Below, piece by piece: positions 1 to 10,236 of a stretch of 64,000 nt of DNA. Where the stretch lies: the NCBI RefSeq assembly GCF_040869045.1, contig NC_090319.1, forward strand, positions 281,453,693 through 281,517,692, read 5' to 3'. A program made the translations under genes and the position numbers. Source of the stretch: Eurosta solidaginis. Taxonomy: Eukaryota > Arthropoda > Insecta > Diptera > Tephritidae. The notes below the pieces were generated by a model that was not told where the DNA came from, made no database searches, and saw only the letters and a program-made list of their open reading frames with translations. How positions within the stretch are numbered: the first letter of the stretch is position 1; each line of letters opens with the position of its first letter.

Positions 1-148
1 AAATCAGAACAAATTTTTTAATCGGCGTCGCCTCTCGAAAGTGTTTAGCATATACTCCGAATGTATTTCTGCCATGAAAAGCTCCTAAGTGAAAACTCAT
101 CTGCCTTGCAGATGCCGTTCGGGGTCGTATTTATTTATATAAAGGTAG
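1..148 (+). mobile_element. SINE fragment at window edge
   Basis: This is the middle part of the tRNA-derived SINE seen complete at 1730-2102. It includes the conserved stretch with 'tttctgccatgaaaag' and 'ctgccttgcagatgccgttc'. The first ~100 bases match the reverse complement of about 13090-13196 almost base for base, including changes private to these two copies. The fragment is therefore part of the inverted duplication described separately, not an independent insertion. The 5' tRNA-like head would lie to the left of the window. Confidence 0.8.
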
Positions 149-540
149 TCTTTAAAATTTTTTTATCATCTTTTTATTTGCAATTTTTTAGTACTGCTTA
201 CAAAAAGGCAATTGCAACTTTGATTTGCAATTTAAGTAATTCCTGAGTGAAAATTTTTATCAATATTTATTTCGTCGAAGTAGCAACATTTAATAGAATT
301 AGTGGAATTTTCGCTGACAACACTGGCGAAAACAACAGAATTCCCCCTCGCATCATCACAAGAGAATTCCACCTCGTTTGCCAGCTACTTAATTTGCACA
401 GCTGAAAATCGTGGTTAAATTCGCATACGACTGAAAGTCTAAAAGAATCGTGCTGAAAGTCGCGTACGCCTAAAAGTATACAAGGACGTGCATTGAGTTG
501 GGCCTTCAACGGGGTGGAATTCTACAACGCCTGCAACACT
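149..540. other. No gene seen
   Basis: AT-rich sequence between the SINE fragment and the tandem-repeat block. Short open frames here lack codon structure or recognisable motifs. It is not matched in the right arm of the inverted duplication. Confidence 0.5.
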
Positions 541-1450
541 CAGAAGGCTAGCCATGAAGGTATGTCTTAATCTTCTAAATAGTTCGACTTGTGCGTTACG
601 TAGCTCAAATCAAACATTGCACTGTCACCGACTTTTAAACTATATTTCAGGTTTCAAGTCTCAAGATATCCAGGAAGTTAGTTAAAAATCAATTGCAAGA
701 TTCCCAATTTAAAATTAGTTTTCTCAATATCTCGATCCATGCGCCACCTAGCGTAATTCTTTTGATAAAATATTGCATTGTCATCAGGTTTTGACTTACG
801 GCCAAGTTTCTAGCTCATCGGCAAGTTACTCAAAAATCGATAGCAAAATTCGCCTTGTTTTTCAGGTATTTGTAGTTATCTCAATTAGCATGCCACCTAG
901 TGGAACTTTGTTTTCTATAAATTGTATTGCCCCGGGTCTCGGACCATGTGCTAAGCTACAAGTCTGTAGGTAACCAGAAAGTTAGTTAAAAATGGATTGA
1001 AAAATTCCCAAATTAAAATTAATTTTCCTAATATCTCGATCCATACGCCAATTAGCGGAATTTTTTCGATAAAATATTACATTATCACCGGGTTCTGACT
1101 TACGGCTCAAGTTTCATATCTCCAGCTCACCGGGAAGTTACTCAAAAATCGATTGAAAGATTCCCTGCATTTTTTCAGGGATTTTCAGGTATTTTCGTTT
1201 ATCTCGATTCGTCTGCCATCTGGTGGCATTTTGTTTTCCACGAATTATAGTGCCATCGACTCGCAAAATATGTGCGAATTTTCAAATCTCTGGATCACCG
1301 AGAGTTAGTTAAAAGTCGATCGCAACATATCCATTTTAAAGCTAATCTTCTGTATATATCGATCCGTGCGCCACCTAGCGGATTTTTTTTCACTTGAATT
1401 GTAATGGATCGCAGATCTGAACTATGCTCTAAGTATCAAGTGTCTAGCTC
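541..1450 (+). repeat. Degenerate ~155-bp tandem repeats
   Basis: A recurring block starts with 'ctcgatccat' or a variant and continues into 'gcgccacctagcgg' or a variant. Copies begin near 731, 880, 1035, 1203 and 1357, giving spacings of about 149, 155, 168 and 154 bases. Alternate copies resemble each other more closely, so the higher-order unit is a dimer of about 305-320 bp. Each unit also has a 'gttagttaaaaat' or 'gttactcaaaaatcgat' segment. Copies at 741 and 1368 contain the exact reverse complement of AGGTGGCGC. No coding potential is seen. Confidence 0.8.
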
Positions 1451-1530
1451 AACGGGGAGCTACCGAAAAAGATTTTTCCGTGGGTCAAAAATTCGTATGG
1501 AAATGAGGGGGCAAACATGAAAGCGACTTA

Positions 1531-1539
1531 ATATAAAGG
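1531..1539 (+). promoter_or_regulatory. TATA-like element, left protease copy
   Basis: 'atataaagg' lies about 40 bases before the former start codon of the left serine protease copy. The corresponding right-arm region has 'gtataaatag' before its ATG. Spacing and base composition are plausible for a TATA box, but the flanks have diverged. Confidence 0.45.
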
Positions 1540-1571
1540 TAAAAGAGTGATGTAAAACTTCTTCTAATAAA

Positions 1572-2737
1572 GTGAATTCGCGCATTTATTTGACGATCCT
1601 GATTTTCGTTCTAAGCTGCCGTATATCCTTTACGAATGCCCAATTTCGCGTTGTAAATGGCATAGGTATAAGCATACAGGACAGCCCGTGGTCGGTATCA
1701 CTATTTAGGCGTAACAAGTATCGTTGCGTGATGATGGTGGCTACCGTGGTGTGATGGTAGCGTGCTCCGCCTACCACACCGAATGCTCTGGGTTCACACC
1801 CCGGGCAAAGCAACATCAAATTTTTAGAAATGAGATTTTTCAATTAGAAGAAAATTTTTCTAAGCGGGGTCGTCCCTCAGCAGTGTTTGGCAAGCACTCC
1901 GAGTGTATTTCTGCCATGAAAAGTTGTCAGTGAAAACTCATCTGCCTCGCAGATGCCGTTCGGAGTCAGCATAAAACAAGTAGGTCCCGTCCGGCCAATT
2001 TGTGGGAAAAATTAAAAAAAAAGGAGCACGACGCAAATTGGAAGAGAAGCTCGCCCTAAAATCTCTTCGGGGGTTATCGCGCCTTACATTTATTTGTTTT
2101 ATAAGTATCGTTGCGTTGGTACCTTATTCACTGTGAAATCGGTGGTTACAGCTGCGAATTGCGTATTCTGGGAAATACAGAGTAATATCGACGTTCTACC
2201 TGGTATGGTGGATATAAATGAATTTATCAAAGAAAAGGGGCAACAACGCATAGCGCAGAGTATAATTCACGACCCTGCTTTCAAACCCGGATCATTATTG
2301 ATGGACATAGCAGTGGATAAATTGGATACAGATTTTCAATGCGATTTACAGGTAGCACCAGTAGACATTTGAGATTCCGTATTAGAACCGGGGATGGATA
2401 TGCAAGTTAGTGGACGGGGTGCGGATGCTATATGTGGAAGAAAGCCTTATCCTATTCTCAAAACTATTATAATGTCCATAAGACAAAAGGATCAATGTTA
2501 TAACGATTATGCAAATTTACGGAAACCGATAATTCTACCAGACACAATCATTTGTGCTGGAGCTAGTAGAAGTTACTTGGGTTTTGGGGATACTGGAGCA
2601 GGAGCAATTGTGAATAAAAAATTTTGTGCAGTGGTACAAGATGGTAGTGGGAGATCCAATAGACGGTTTTTTTTTTTTTTTGTACAGATGTAACAAATGA
2701 TAAGGTTTTAAAACTTTTAAAAGCCAATATATCTTGA
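1572..2737 (+). pseudogene. Trypsin-like serine protease homologue, broken copy
   Basis: This S1-family serine protease homologue is the inverted duplicate of the open gene at 11955-12725. The reading starts at GTG (1572-1574) where the sister copy has ATG. A signal peptide-like segment is followed by a short chain start around 'FRVVNGIG'. A SINE (1730-2102) flanked by a 14-bp direct repeat splits the frame after the 'KYRCV' region. Coding homology resumes at about 2103 and is interrupted by TGA at 2370-2372, where the sister has Trp. A 15-T run at 2667-2681 shifts the last ~20 codons. The triad is already non-canonical: TAAN replaces TAAH and GDTG replaces GDSG. This copy keeps the Cys after TAAN, which the open copy has lost. 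It is clearly a pseudogene. Confidence 0.92.
1730..2102 (+). mobile_element. Full-length tRNA-derived SINE with 14-bp target duplication
   Basis: The insert is flanked by exact repeats of AAGTATCGTTGCGT at 1716-1729 and 2103-2116. The 5' part has a pol III A-box-like stretch (about 1747-1761, TGGTGTGATGGTAGC) and a B-box-like GGTTCACACC at 1791-1800, as in a tRNA-derived head. The body contains the family-specific 'tgccgttcgg', 'gcacgacgcaaattgg' and 'aaatctcttcgg' blocks. It ends in 'gccttacatttatttgttttat'-type AT-rich sequence (abridged family signature). It interrupts the serine protease pseudogene. Other copies lie at 4177, 12950, 29235 and 31275, with fragments elsewhere. Confidence 0.9.
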
Positions 2738-3500
2738 AGAGTGTTGTTGAGTGGAATATCACCCTTTCTTGACAGAACGCCGAATTTCGAAACATTTTGA
2801 GATAGATCGTTTTCGAAACAGCAGTTGAGATATGGTGACATTTCACTCAGCGGTTGAACTGGCGATATTCTTTTTATATATCACAAATAAATGGTTATAA
2901 TTGCGAGTAAATAAATATTTTTAATTGTATGCAATGAAAGTGGTAAGTATGTATGCATGTCTTAAATTGTGAGACAAAAGTTTGATCACAACTGTAAAGT
3001 CCCTTCGCGTATGAATAGATCATGACATAAAAAGAAAATTGTGGAACCACTACTTTGAGACCCTGGCAAAATCCGTGTAAAACAACGTAACTGGTTATTG
3101 AAGTCATAGATTTACGCCTTAATCATAACGATATGCCAACAGATTAGGTTTTGGTTTTCCCCATACCCATAATTTATAAAATTTTGCGCTGGCGAATTTA
3201 TTCACATGTTGGAGATTATACTTATCGTTTCGAAATTTTTTCATCTCCTATTTCATGAAGTTATCACATATATTAGGTTAAGGCACCAATAACCGATGAA
3301 AATATGTTTACGAATTGGGAGTTATGACTATGGAAAGTCCTCCAGGGTTTTAAAGAGCTGATATTTTACCAAAATATGATTTAATTTTGGCAAAAGGTGT
3401 TGCTGGATGTCGCACTGATCGAAATGTTTGGAAAACCCTTAGAAACCGGAGTCGCTATTAAAAAAAATACTTGTCGCGATTTACCTCCGAGGAGATGTAA
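2738..3500. other. 3' flank of left protease copy, duplicated noncoding DNA
   Basis: This matches the reverse complement of about 11140-11954 over its whole length with many small differences. It holds AATAAA motifs (for example 2886-2891) that could have served as polyadenylation signals for the protease. No convincing reading frame is present. Confidence 0.75.
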
Positions 3501-4176
3501 ATAACTTGTTGTCGAATTGAAACAATGTTTTTCATAATTGTTGATGTTGCCTTGCGCGGGACTTTTACGCAAGACCTTCATTACCATCAACCCAGTGAAC
3601 ATAGTATCTAACGTTAGAGAAATATTTTGATTTTACATTAGAACTCTAATACTGTTTTTTAGTGTATCTCTTATCGAAAACTAGGTCAGAGTACATGGTT
3701 ATAATTCGATTGGAGAACGATAAAAGAAACACTAAAGTGCGATGTTGTCACAGTTATCGATTATTCGTAGGACATGATAGGGCAACGGTGTGCGAAAATA
3801 TTAGTGGGTTTTGAATTACTATAAGAAGCATTTGAAATATGTATATTCATATCAAGTGTATAAGCGTACAACCCAAATAAAAATTTTGATAAAAAAAGCA
3901 ATGAAAATCGAATTGGTTTTAAATAATTGCATTTAAGTGCGCTTCAATTAAAAATTCACATTAGAAGCTAAATTTGAAATTTGCATTACAATTCGATTAG
4001 AATTTTAACACCTTTCCCGATATCGAGAACGAAACCCCCTTTTCTTGAGAATGCTATAATTCTCGACAGTTTTGCAAATTGTCTTCCAACTTTTTAGCTA
4101 ATATAAATGTTTGTTGGGATATAGCATACCACTTAAAAATATTACGCTTCCTCAAACATCCTATATTCAGGATTCC
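3501..4176. other. No feature recognised
   Basis: AT-rich, with no open frame showing recognisable motifs, no obvious repeats and no RNA gene. It begins just past the end of the inverted-duplication arm. Confidence 0.5.
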
Positions 4177-4505
4177 CGCCGCCTTGGTGTGATGGTAGCG
4201 TGCTCCGCCTACCACACCGAAAATCCTGGATAAAAATCTTAGAAACAAAGTTTTTCAATTAGAAGACAATCTTTCTAAGCGGGATCGCCCCTCCGCAAAC
4301 ATTCCGAGTTTATATTTGCCATGGAAAGCTCTCAGTGAAAACTCATCTGCCTTGCAGATGCCGTTCGGTGTCGGCATAAAACAAGTAGGTTCCGTCCCAC
4401 CAATTTGTAGGAAATATTAAAGGGAGCACGACGCAAATTGGAAGAGAAGCTCTGCCTAAAATCTCTTCGGAGGTTATGGCGCCTTACATTTATTTTTTTA
4501 TTTAT
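4177..4505 (+). mobile_element. SINE, B box degraded
   Basis: Same family as 1730-2102. The A-box-like 'TGGTGTGATGGTAGC' and the paired 'gctccgcctaccacaccga' are present. The B-box region is replaced by 'aatcctggataaaa', so internal pol III promotion is probably lost. The 3' body ('gcacgacgcaaattgg', 'aaatctcttcggagg') ends in an AT-rich tail near 4505. Confidence 0.85.
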
Positions 4506-6335
4506 GTAGTGTAAATTCCTATTGATTAATGCAGGGTTAATGCTTTCGCACGTATGGAACATACGAATGGATGAATAAATGTTTTTCTAGCGTTTTTATA
4601 TGGATTCGGCATTAATACAGCCATATGCATATAGAAGTAATATAAAGAGAGTGATGGAGTATGCGTGCTCCCTGACAAGCTACATGAATTTGTGAATCCG
4701 CCCCTTTGCGCAATCAAGGTGGAATTGCCCAAGCTAGCTCAGTATGTGGAGTCGCGGTTCTGAACCCTTTTTCCACCTTGATGCAGGGCGGATATTACAA
4801 TTATTTTAGTGACTAATTTTCTCTCACATCACCTCCCAAGAAGCCCACCCTTCCTTGGACCGCTCGCTGCACTCTGCAGGTCCCCTTTCCTTAGCTTTGC
4901 TCCAATATATTCCAACCTACCTTTATTCATCTTCCCCTCCCCCCCCCCCCCCCCCCCTCGATTACTTTAGCACACAATGTTAAATTTTTTTCTAACTTCA
5001 ATAAAACATTTTAATTTGGAAAAAATATCGATAAATACATACATATAATACTTAAACAAAATCATAAAAATATCAAAATTTACCAATGACTTCTGTACAG
5101 GCGATTTGAACAATAAAAAAACTTTATAATTTACTCAAACACATGTAATTGTAGCAAAAAAAAATATTATCTTATATTAGGGTTGTATCAAAATTTCTTG
5201 GGAATTTAAAATTTGCCTAATTCGGCTTACACTAACTGCTTATACATATTGTAACAATTCCACATTTTTACAAAATTTTCCAAGACTTCCCGCTAACACG
5301 GAAAAACCAATCATTAAAATCACTCTATATGAGCACCAAATTTTAAATTTCCTACCAGGGTACTATCCTACCTAAAAGAGCTCTCTTTTGCGGTTAAGGG
5401 ACTCCTAGGGGCTGGGCTTTCTAGCCGCTATTTAACAAAAAAAAAAAGATTGTATTTATGGAATTTTGAGTACACGTTTGGATTAACTCGTGGGCATCTC
5501 TCACGAATTAACATCTAAAAATTTTCTATTTTTGAAGATATAATTAAATAGGACGGATTATGGGTGAAATTTATAGCTTGGGTTTGGTGAATAATGTCGT
5601 GTTGACTTGAGAATTTCCCTGTGCTCGCCAAAGCTTTCGTTATGGGTGAAGGTGTCCCAGCTAGCAGAACAAAAAGGTACAATTTACCACAAGGTACAAT
5701 GGTGTGCTTGAGTGCCAATTGGCATTCACGCACCATGACTTTGGGTACGTACATAGGTACATTGCTACAAAAGCAAATACATGTATGAACGCGATATGAA
5801 GATTTACAAAGAGAAATTATAAAAATAAAAAAATAAAAGGAGGCATTATTTTATTAAAAAAAAAGGAAGTGAATCGAAATTTACTTTTAACAGAAATCTG
5901 CACCCGCACAAACGCGATGAGCTGGGTCAAAATTTCTATTAGAGTTTAATGATAAAATTAGAAAATTGGGTTAGCGTGAATCACCAAAAAGGCGCGAAGC
6001 CAAAATAAATGGAAAGGGCCTAAAAAGGGTTTAGGGTTTTGACTGACTTACCACATTAGCTCCGATGACTTATCACCATTTAATTTATGAAAATTTGCTG
6101 ATTGTCCTGATTTTAGGTTTTTTTTTTTGGTACACGCGCTTAATGTCGGTTTATGGGCATCCTGCCCCACAGCACACACAAGGATTTTGAATACTACGGC
6201 TTTGGTCCTTACTGGACTATACGCGCAGGGAAAAATTTTTAAAAATTAAATGCACCGACTATTACCAAATATTCACTGCGCACTCACGACGTGCATATGC
6301 CCACAGTTAAAATTGTTCTTTTCTTCTGCCACAGT
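4506..6335. other. Intergenic DNA with a poly-C tract
   Basis: I see no gene here. A C homopolymer of roughly 20 bases lies near 4938-4957. Small open frames on both strands show no motif, and the AT-rich parts around 4970-5300 and 5820-5870 look like ordinary intergenic sequence. The last few hundred bases may hide diverged upstream LINE sequence, but I cannot identify it. Confidence 0.4.
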
Positions 6336-7254
6336 TAGGAGAACCAGTCAAACTTACAGCATATGCAGATGAAGTTTCAGTCTTCATAAGCGGCTGATGC
6401 TCTCTGATGGATCAAACACTTCAGGATGTACGCGCCTGGGCATCTTGTGTTAGGTTAACCGCCAACGCGGAAAAAACCGATCTAGTATTATTAAGTAGGA
6501 AATATAAGGTCCCTGGCAAAGCCTAAGTTTTGAGGTGTAACCGTAAAATAAAAATGTAGCATAAAATATGTAGGAGTCATCCTAGATAGCAAGTTGTCGT
6601 GAAAGCTCCATGTGTAAAAGAGAGAACAAAGAAAGCCTCCGTGACACTGCACGTGGGGCCTATCACCCAAACTCTTTCATTGGATATTTACGGCAATTGT
6701 CAAACCCATACTTGACTATGGGGTTCTTGTTTGGTGGACAGCCACACAAAAAGGTACGTACACCAAAAAACTTGAGAGGGTATGCAGAGTATCAAAGATT
6801 GGCATAACGGGGGTCTTAAAGACTACCCCAACAGCAGCATTGCATGCCATTCTACACATCCCGCCTGCAGACATAACGGCCAAAAACATCGCGTTAGCAA
6901 CGGCAACAAGGCTTAAGGTTTGGGGCAGCTTGGGTTCAGGCCTTATGACCACAGCAGTATGGCGCCATCTAATATCGGGCAAACGGAATATATGGTCCCG
7001 TACCCGAGCTTCGAAATAATTGAGTCGGAGGGCTTGTGGCGGGGTGCAGAAATCGAAGAACCTGCTATTCACGTCTATACGGATGGTTCCAAATTAATGG
7101 AAGGGGTTGGGTCTGCGATTTATTGCGTCGACTCAAAAATAAGTAGATCCTACAGCTGTCAGATTACTGTAGCGTTTTTCAATCGGAAATTATAGCAATG
7201 AAGAAAGTAGCAAAAATTCGGAAGGAAGCGTGCTTAAGCTGCAATCGCGTCAAT
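6336..7254 (+). pseudogene. LINE pol remnant: RT C-terminus and start of RNase H
   Basis: Conceptual translation gives a reverse transcriptase core 'TAYADEVSVF', normally YADDV, followed by 'NAEKTDLVLLSRKYKVPG' and downstream thumb-like sequence. Next comes an RNase H start with 'IHVYTDGSK', the first catalytic Asp region. Several stops and frameshifts are present (for example after 'VFISG' and near 6525-6560), so it is not functional. The RNase H frame breaks off at about 7254, where a Helentron begins, and resumes at about 10237 with 'YIDS'. The RT plus RNase H layout fits RNase H-bearing non-LTR clades (I, R1 or LOA-like); I cannot assign the clade firmly. Confidence 0.8.
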
Positions 7255-7400
7255 TTTTATACTCAGTTGAGCAGAGCTCACAGAGTATATTAAGTTTGAT
7301 TGGATAACGGTTGGTTGTACATATATAAAGGAATCGAGATAGATATAGACTTCCATATATCAAAATAATCAGGATCAAAAAAAAATTTGATTGAGCCATG

Positions 7401-7432
7401 TCCGTCCGTCCGTCCGTCCGTCCGTCCGTCCG
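7401..7432 (+). repeat. (TCCG)8 microsatellite inside Helentron head
   Basis: Eight perfect TCCG units follow 'gagccatg'. The same position carries shorter GGAC/GTCC tracts in the other DINE-like elements of the window (about 20770, 30165, 36240, 46410). The tract is a built-in part of the element head. Confidence 0.95.
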
Positions 7433-8599
7433 TTAACACGATAACTTGAGTAAATTTTGAGGTATCTTGATGAAATTTGGTATGTAGGTTCCTGAGCACT
7501 CATCTCAGATCGCTATTTAAAATGAACGATATCGGACTATAACCACGCCCACTTTTTCGATATCGAAAATTTCGAAAAATCGAAAAAGTGCGATAATTCA
7601 TTACAAAAGACAGATAAAGCGACGAAACTTGGCAGATGAGTTGAACTTATGACGCAAAATATAAAATTAGTAAAATTTTGGACAATGGGCGTGGCACCGC
7701 CCACTTTTTAAAGAAGGTAATTTAAAACTTTTGCAAGCTGTAATTTGGCAGTCGTTGAAGATATCATGATGTAATTTGGCAGGAACGTTACCCTTATTAC
7801 TGTATGTACGCTTAATAAAAATTAGCAAAATCGGAGAAGGACCACGCCCACTTTTAAAAAAAAATTTTTTTAAAGTAAAATTTTAACAAAAAATTTAATA
7901 TCTTTACAGTATATAAGTAAATTATGTCAAGATTCAACTCCAGTAATGATATGGTGCAACAAAATACAAAAATAAAAGAAAATTTAAAAATGGGCGTGGC
8001 TCCGCCCTTTTTCATTTAATTTGTCTAGGATACTTTTAACAAAAATTAACCAATCCTTTTGAAATTTGGTAGGGGCATAGATTTTATGGCTCTAACTGTT
8101 TTCTGTGAAAATGGGCGAAATCGGTTGATGCCACGCCCAGTTTTTATACACAGTCGTCCGTCTGTCCTTCCGCATGGCCGTTAACACGATAACTTGAGCA
8201 AAAATCGATATATCTTTACTAAACTCAGTTAACGTACTTATCTGAACCCACTTTACCTTGGTATGAAAAATGAACGATATCGGACTATGACCACGCCCAC
8301 TTTTTCGATATCGAAAATTGCGAAAAATGAAAAAAATGCCATAATTCTATACCAAATACGAAAAAAGGGATGAAACATGGTAAGGTAATTGGATTGTTTT
8401 ATTGACGCGAAATATAACTTTAGAAAAAACTTTATAAAATGGTTGTGACACCTACCATATTAAGTAGAAGAAAATGAAAAAGTTCTGCAGGGCGAAATAA
8501 AACACCCTTAAAATCTTGCCAGGTATTACATATATAAATAAATTAGCGGTATCCAACCGATAATGTTCTGGGTCACCCTAGTCCACATTTTGGTCGATA

Positions 8600-10130
8600 T
8601 CTGGAAAACGCCTTCACATATACAACTACCACCACTCCCTTTTAAAACTCTCATTAATACCTTTATTTGATACCCATATCGTACAAACTCATTCTAGAGT
8701 CACCCCTGGTCCACCTTTATGGCGATATCTCGAAAAGGCGTCCACCTATAGAACTATGCCCTACACCCTTTTAAAATACTCATTAACACCTTTCTTTTGA
8801 TACCCATATTGTACAAACAAATTCTAGGGTCACCCCTGCTCCACCTTTATGGCGATATCTCGAAACGGCGTCCACCTATGGAACTAAGGAATACTCCCTT
8901 TTAAAATACTCATTATCACCTTTCTTTTGATGCCCATATTGTACAAACAAATTCTAGGGTCACCCCTGGTCCACCTTTATGGCGATATCTCGAAAATGCG
9001 ACCACCTATACAACAACCACCACTCCCTTTAAAAACCCTCATTAATAACTTTAATTTGATACCCATATCGTACAAACACATTCTAGAGTCACCCCTGGTC
9101 CACCTTTGTGGCGATATTCCGAAAAGGTGTCCACCTATAGAACTAAGCCCCACACCCTTTTAAAATACTCATTAACACCTTTCTTTTGATACCCATATTG
9201 TACAAACAAATTCTAGGGTCACCCCTGGTCCACCTTTATGGCGATATCTCGAAACGGCGTCCACCTATGGAACTAAGGATTACTCCCTTTTAAAATACTC
9301 ATTAACACCTTTCTTTTGATACCCATATTGTACAAACAAATTCTAGGGTCACCCCTGGTCCACCTTTATGGCGATATCTCGAAACGGCGTCCACCTATGG
9401 AACTAAGGATTACTCCCTTTTAAAATACTCATTAATACCTTTAATTTGATATCCATATCGTACAAACGCATTCTAGAGTCACCCCTGGTCCACCTTTATG
9501 GCGATATTTCGAAAAGGCGACCACCTATACAACAACCACCACTCCCTTTTAAAATCCTCATTAATACCTTTAATTTGATATCCATATCGTACAAACACAT
9601 TCTAGAGTCACCCCTGGTCCACTTTTATGGCGATATTTCGAAACGGCATCCACCTATAGAACTAAGGCCCACTCCCTTTTAAAATACTCATTAACACCTT
9701 TCCTTTGATACCCATATTGTACAAACAAATTCTAGGGTCACCCCTGGTCCACCTTTATGGCGATATCTCGAAACGGCGTCCACCTATGGAACTAAGGATT
9801 ACTCCCTTTTAAAATACTCATTAACACCTTTCATTTGATACCCATATCATACAAACGCATTCTAGAGTCACCCCTGGTCCACCTTTATGACGATATCTCG
9901 AAACGGCGTCCACCTATAGAACTACGGCCCACTCCCTTTTAAAATACTCATTAACACCTTTCGTTTGATGCCCATATTGTGCAAACGCATTCTAGAGTCA
10001 ACCCTGATCCACCTTTATGGCTATATCCCTAAATGGCGTCCACCTATAGAACTATGGCGCACTCCCTCATAAAATACTCTTTAATGACTTTCATTTGATA
10101 CACATATCATACAAACACATTCCAGGGTTT
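8600..10130 (+). repeat. Central tandem repeats, 130-bp unit, about 12 copies
   Basis: The unit carries 'gatacccatattgtacaaa', 'cacccctggtccacctttat', 'ggcgatatctcgaaa' and 'ttttaaaatactcattaa'. The phrase 'gatacccat' recurs at 9058, 9188 and 9318, exactly 130 bases apart, and at similar spacing from about 8669 to 10097. Because 130 is not a multiple of three, the 78-codon frames in it are artefacts. Confidence 0.95.
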
Positions 10131-10236
10131 CCCTCGGTTCATTTTCCTACATGGTTATTTTCCCTTATGTTGTCACCATAGCTCTCAACTGAGTATGTAA
10201 TGTTCGGTTACACCCGAACTTAACCTTCCTTACTTG

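Larger units (their letters stand above)
1..3500 (+). repeat. Left arm of large inverted duplication
   Basis: Two blocks, 1-140 and about 1500-3500, read the same as the reverse complement of about 13060-13196 and 11140-12760. The match covers a SINE piece, a promoter region, the serine protease homologue and about 750 bp of 3' flank ending in a SINE-derived 'ggaggtaaatcgcgac' motif. Between 140 and 1500 the arms differ: the left holds a tandem-repeat block and the right is about 1 kb shorter. Outer limits are unknown because the left arm runs off the window. Confidence 0.85.
7255..10236 (+). mobile_element. Non-autonomous Helentron (DINE-TR-like), complete copy
   Basis: The 5' end reads 'ttatactcagttgagcag' and the 3' end 'agctctcaactgagtatg', so ATACTCAGTTGAG and its complement form 13-bp subterminal inverted repeats. 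The 3' end has a short hairpin, GTTCGG-ttacac-CCGAAC, shortly before the terminal 'cttacttg'. After the head come a (TCCG)8 tract, two related noncoding blocks each with 'gaccacgcccac' and the palindrome TTTTCGATATCGAAAA (7554-7569, 8302-8317), about twelve 130-bp tandem units, and the tail. No Rep-helicase frame is present, so it is non-autonomous. These are hallmarks of Drosophila DINE-1/Helentron elements (established knowledge); family assignment is inference. It sits inside a LINE RNase H region. Confidence 0.85.

Noticed and set aside
1747..1800. tRNA gene
   Set aside because: A- and B-box-like segments are present but a full cloverleaf is not, and the unit is the head of a repeated SINE with target duplication.
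1724..1933. Open frame across the SINE and protease junction
   Set aside because: It runs into the SINE and carries no domain. It is a by-product of the insertion.
8600..10130. CRISPR array
   Set aside because: Repeat units are contiguous 130-bp tandem copies without unique spacers, in a eukaryotic transposon.
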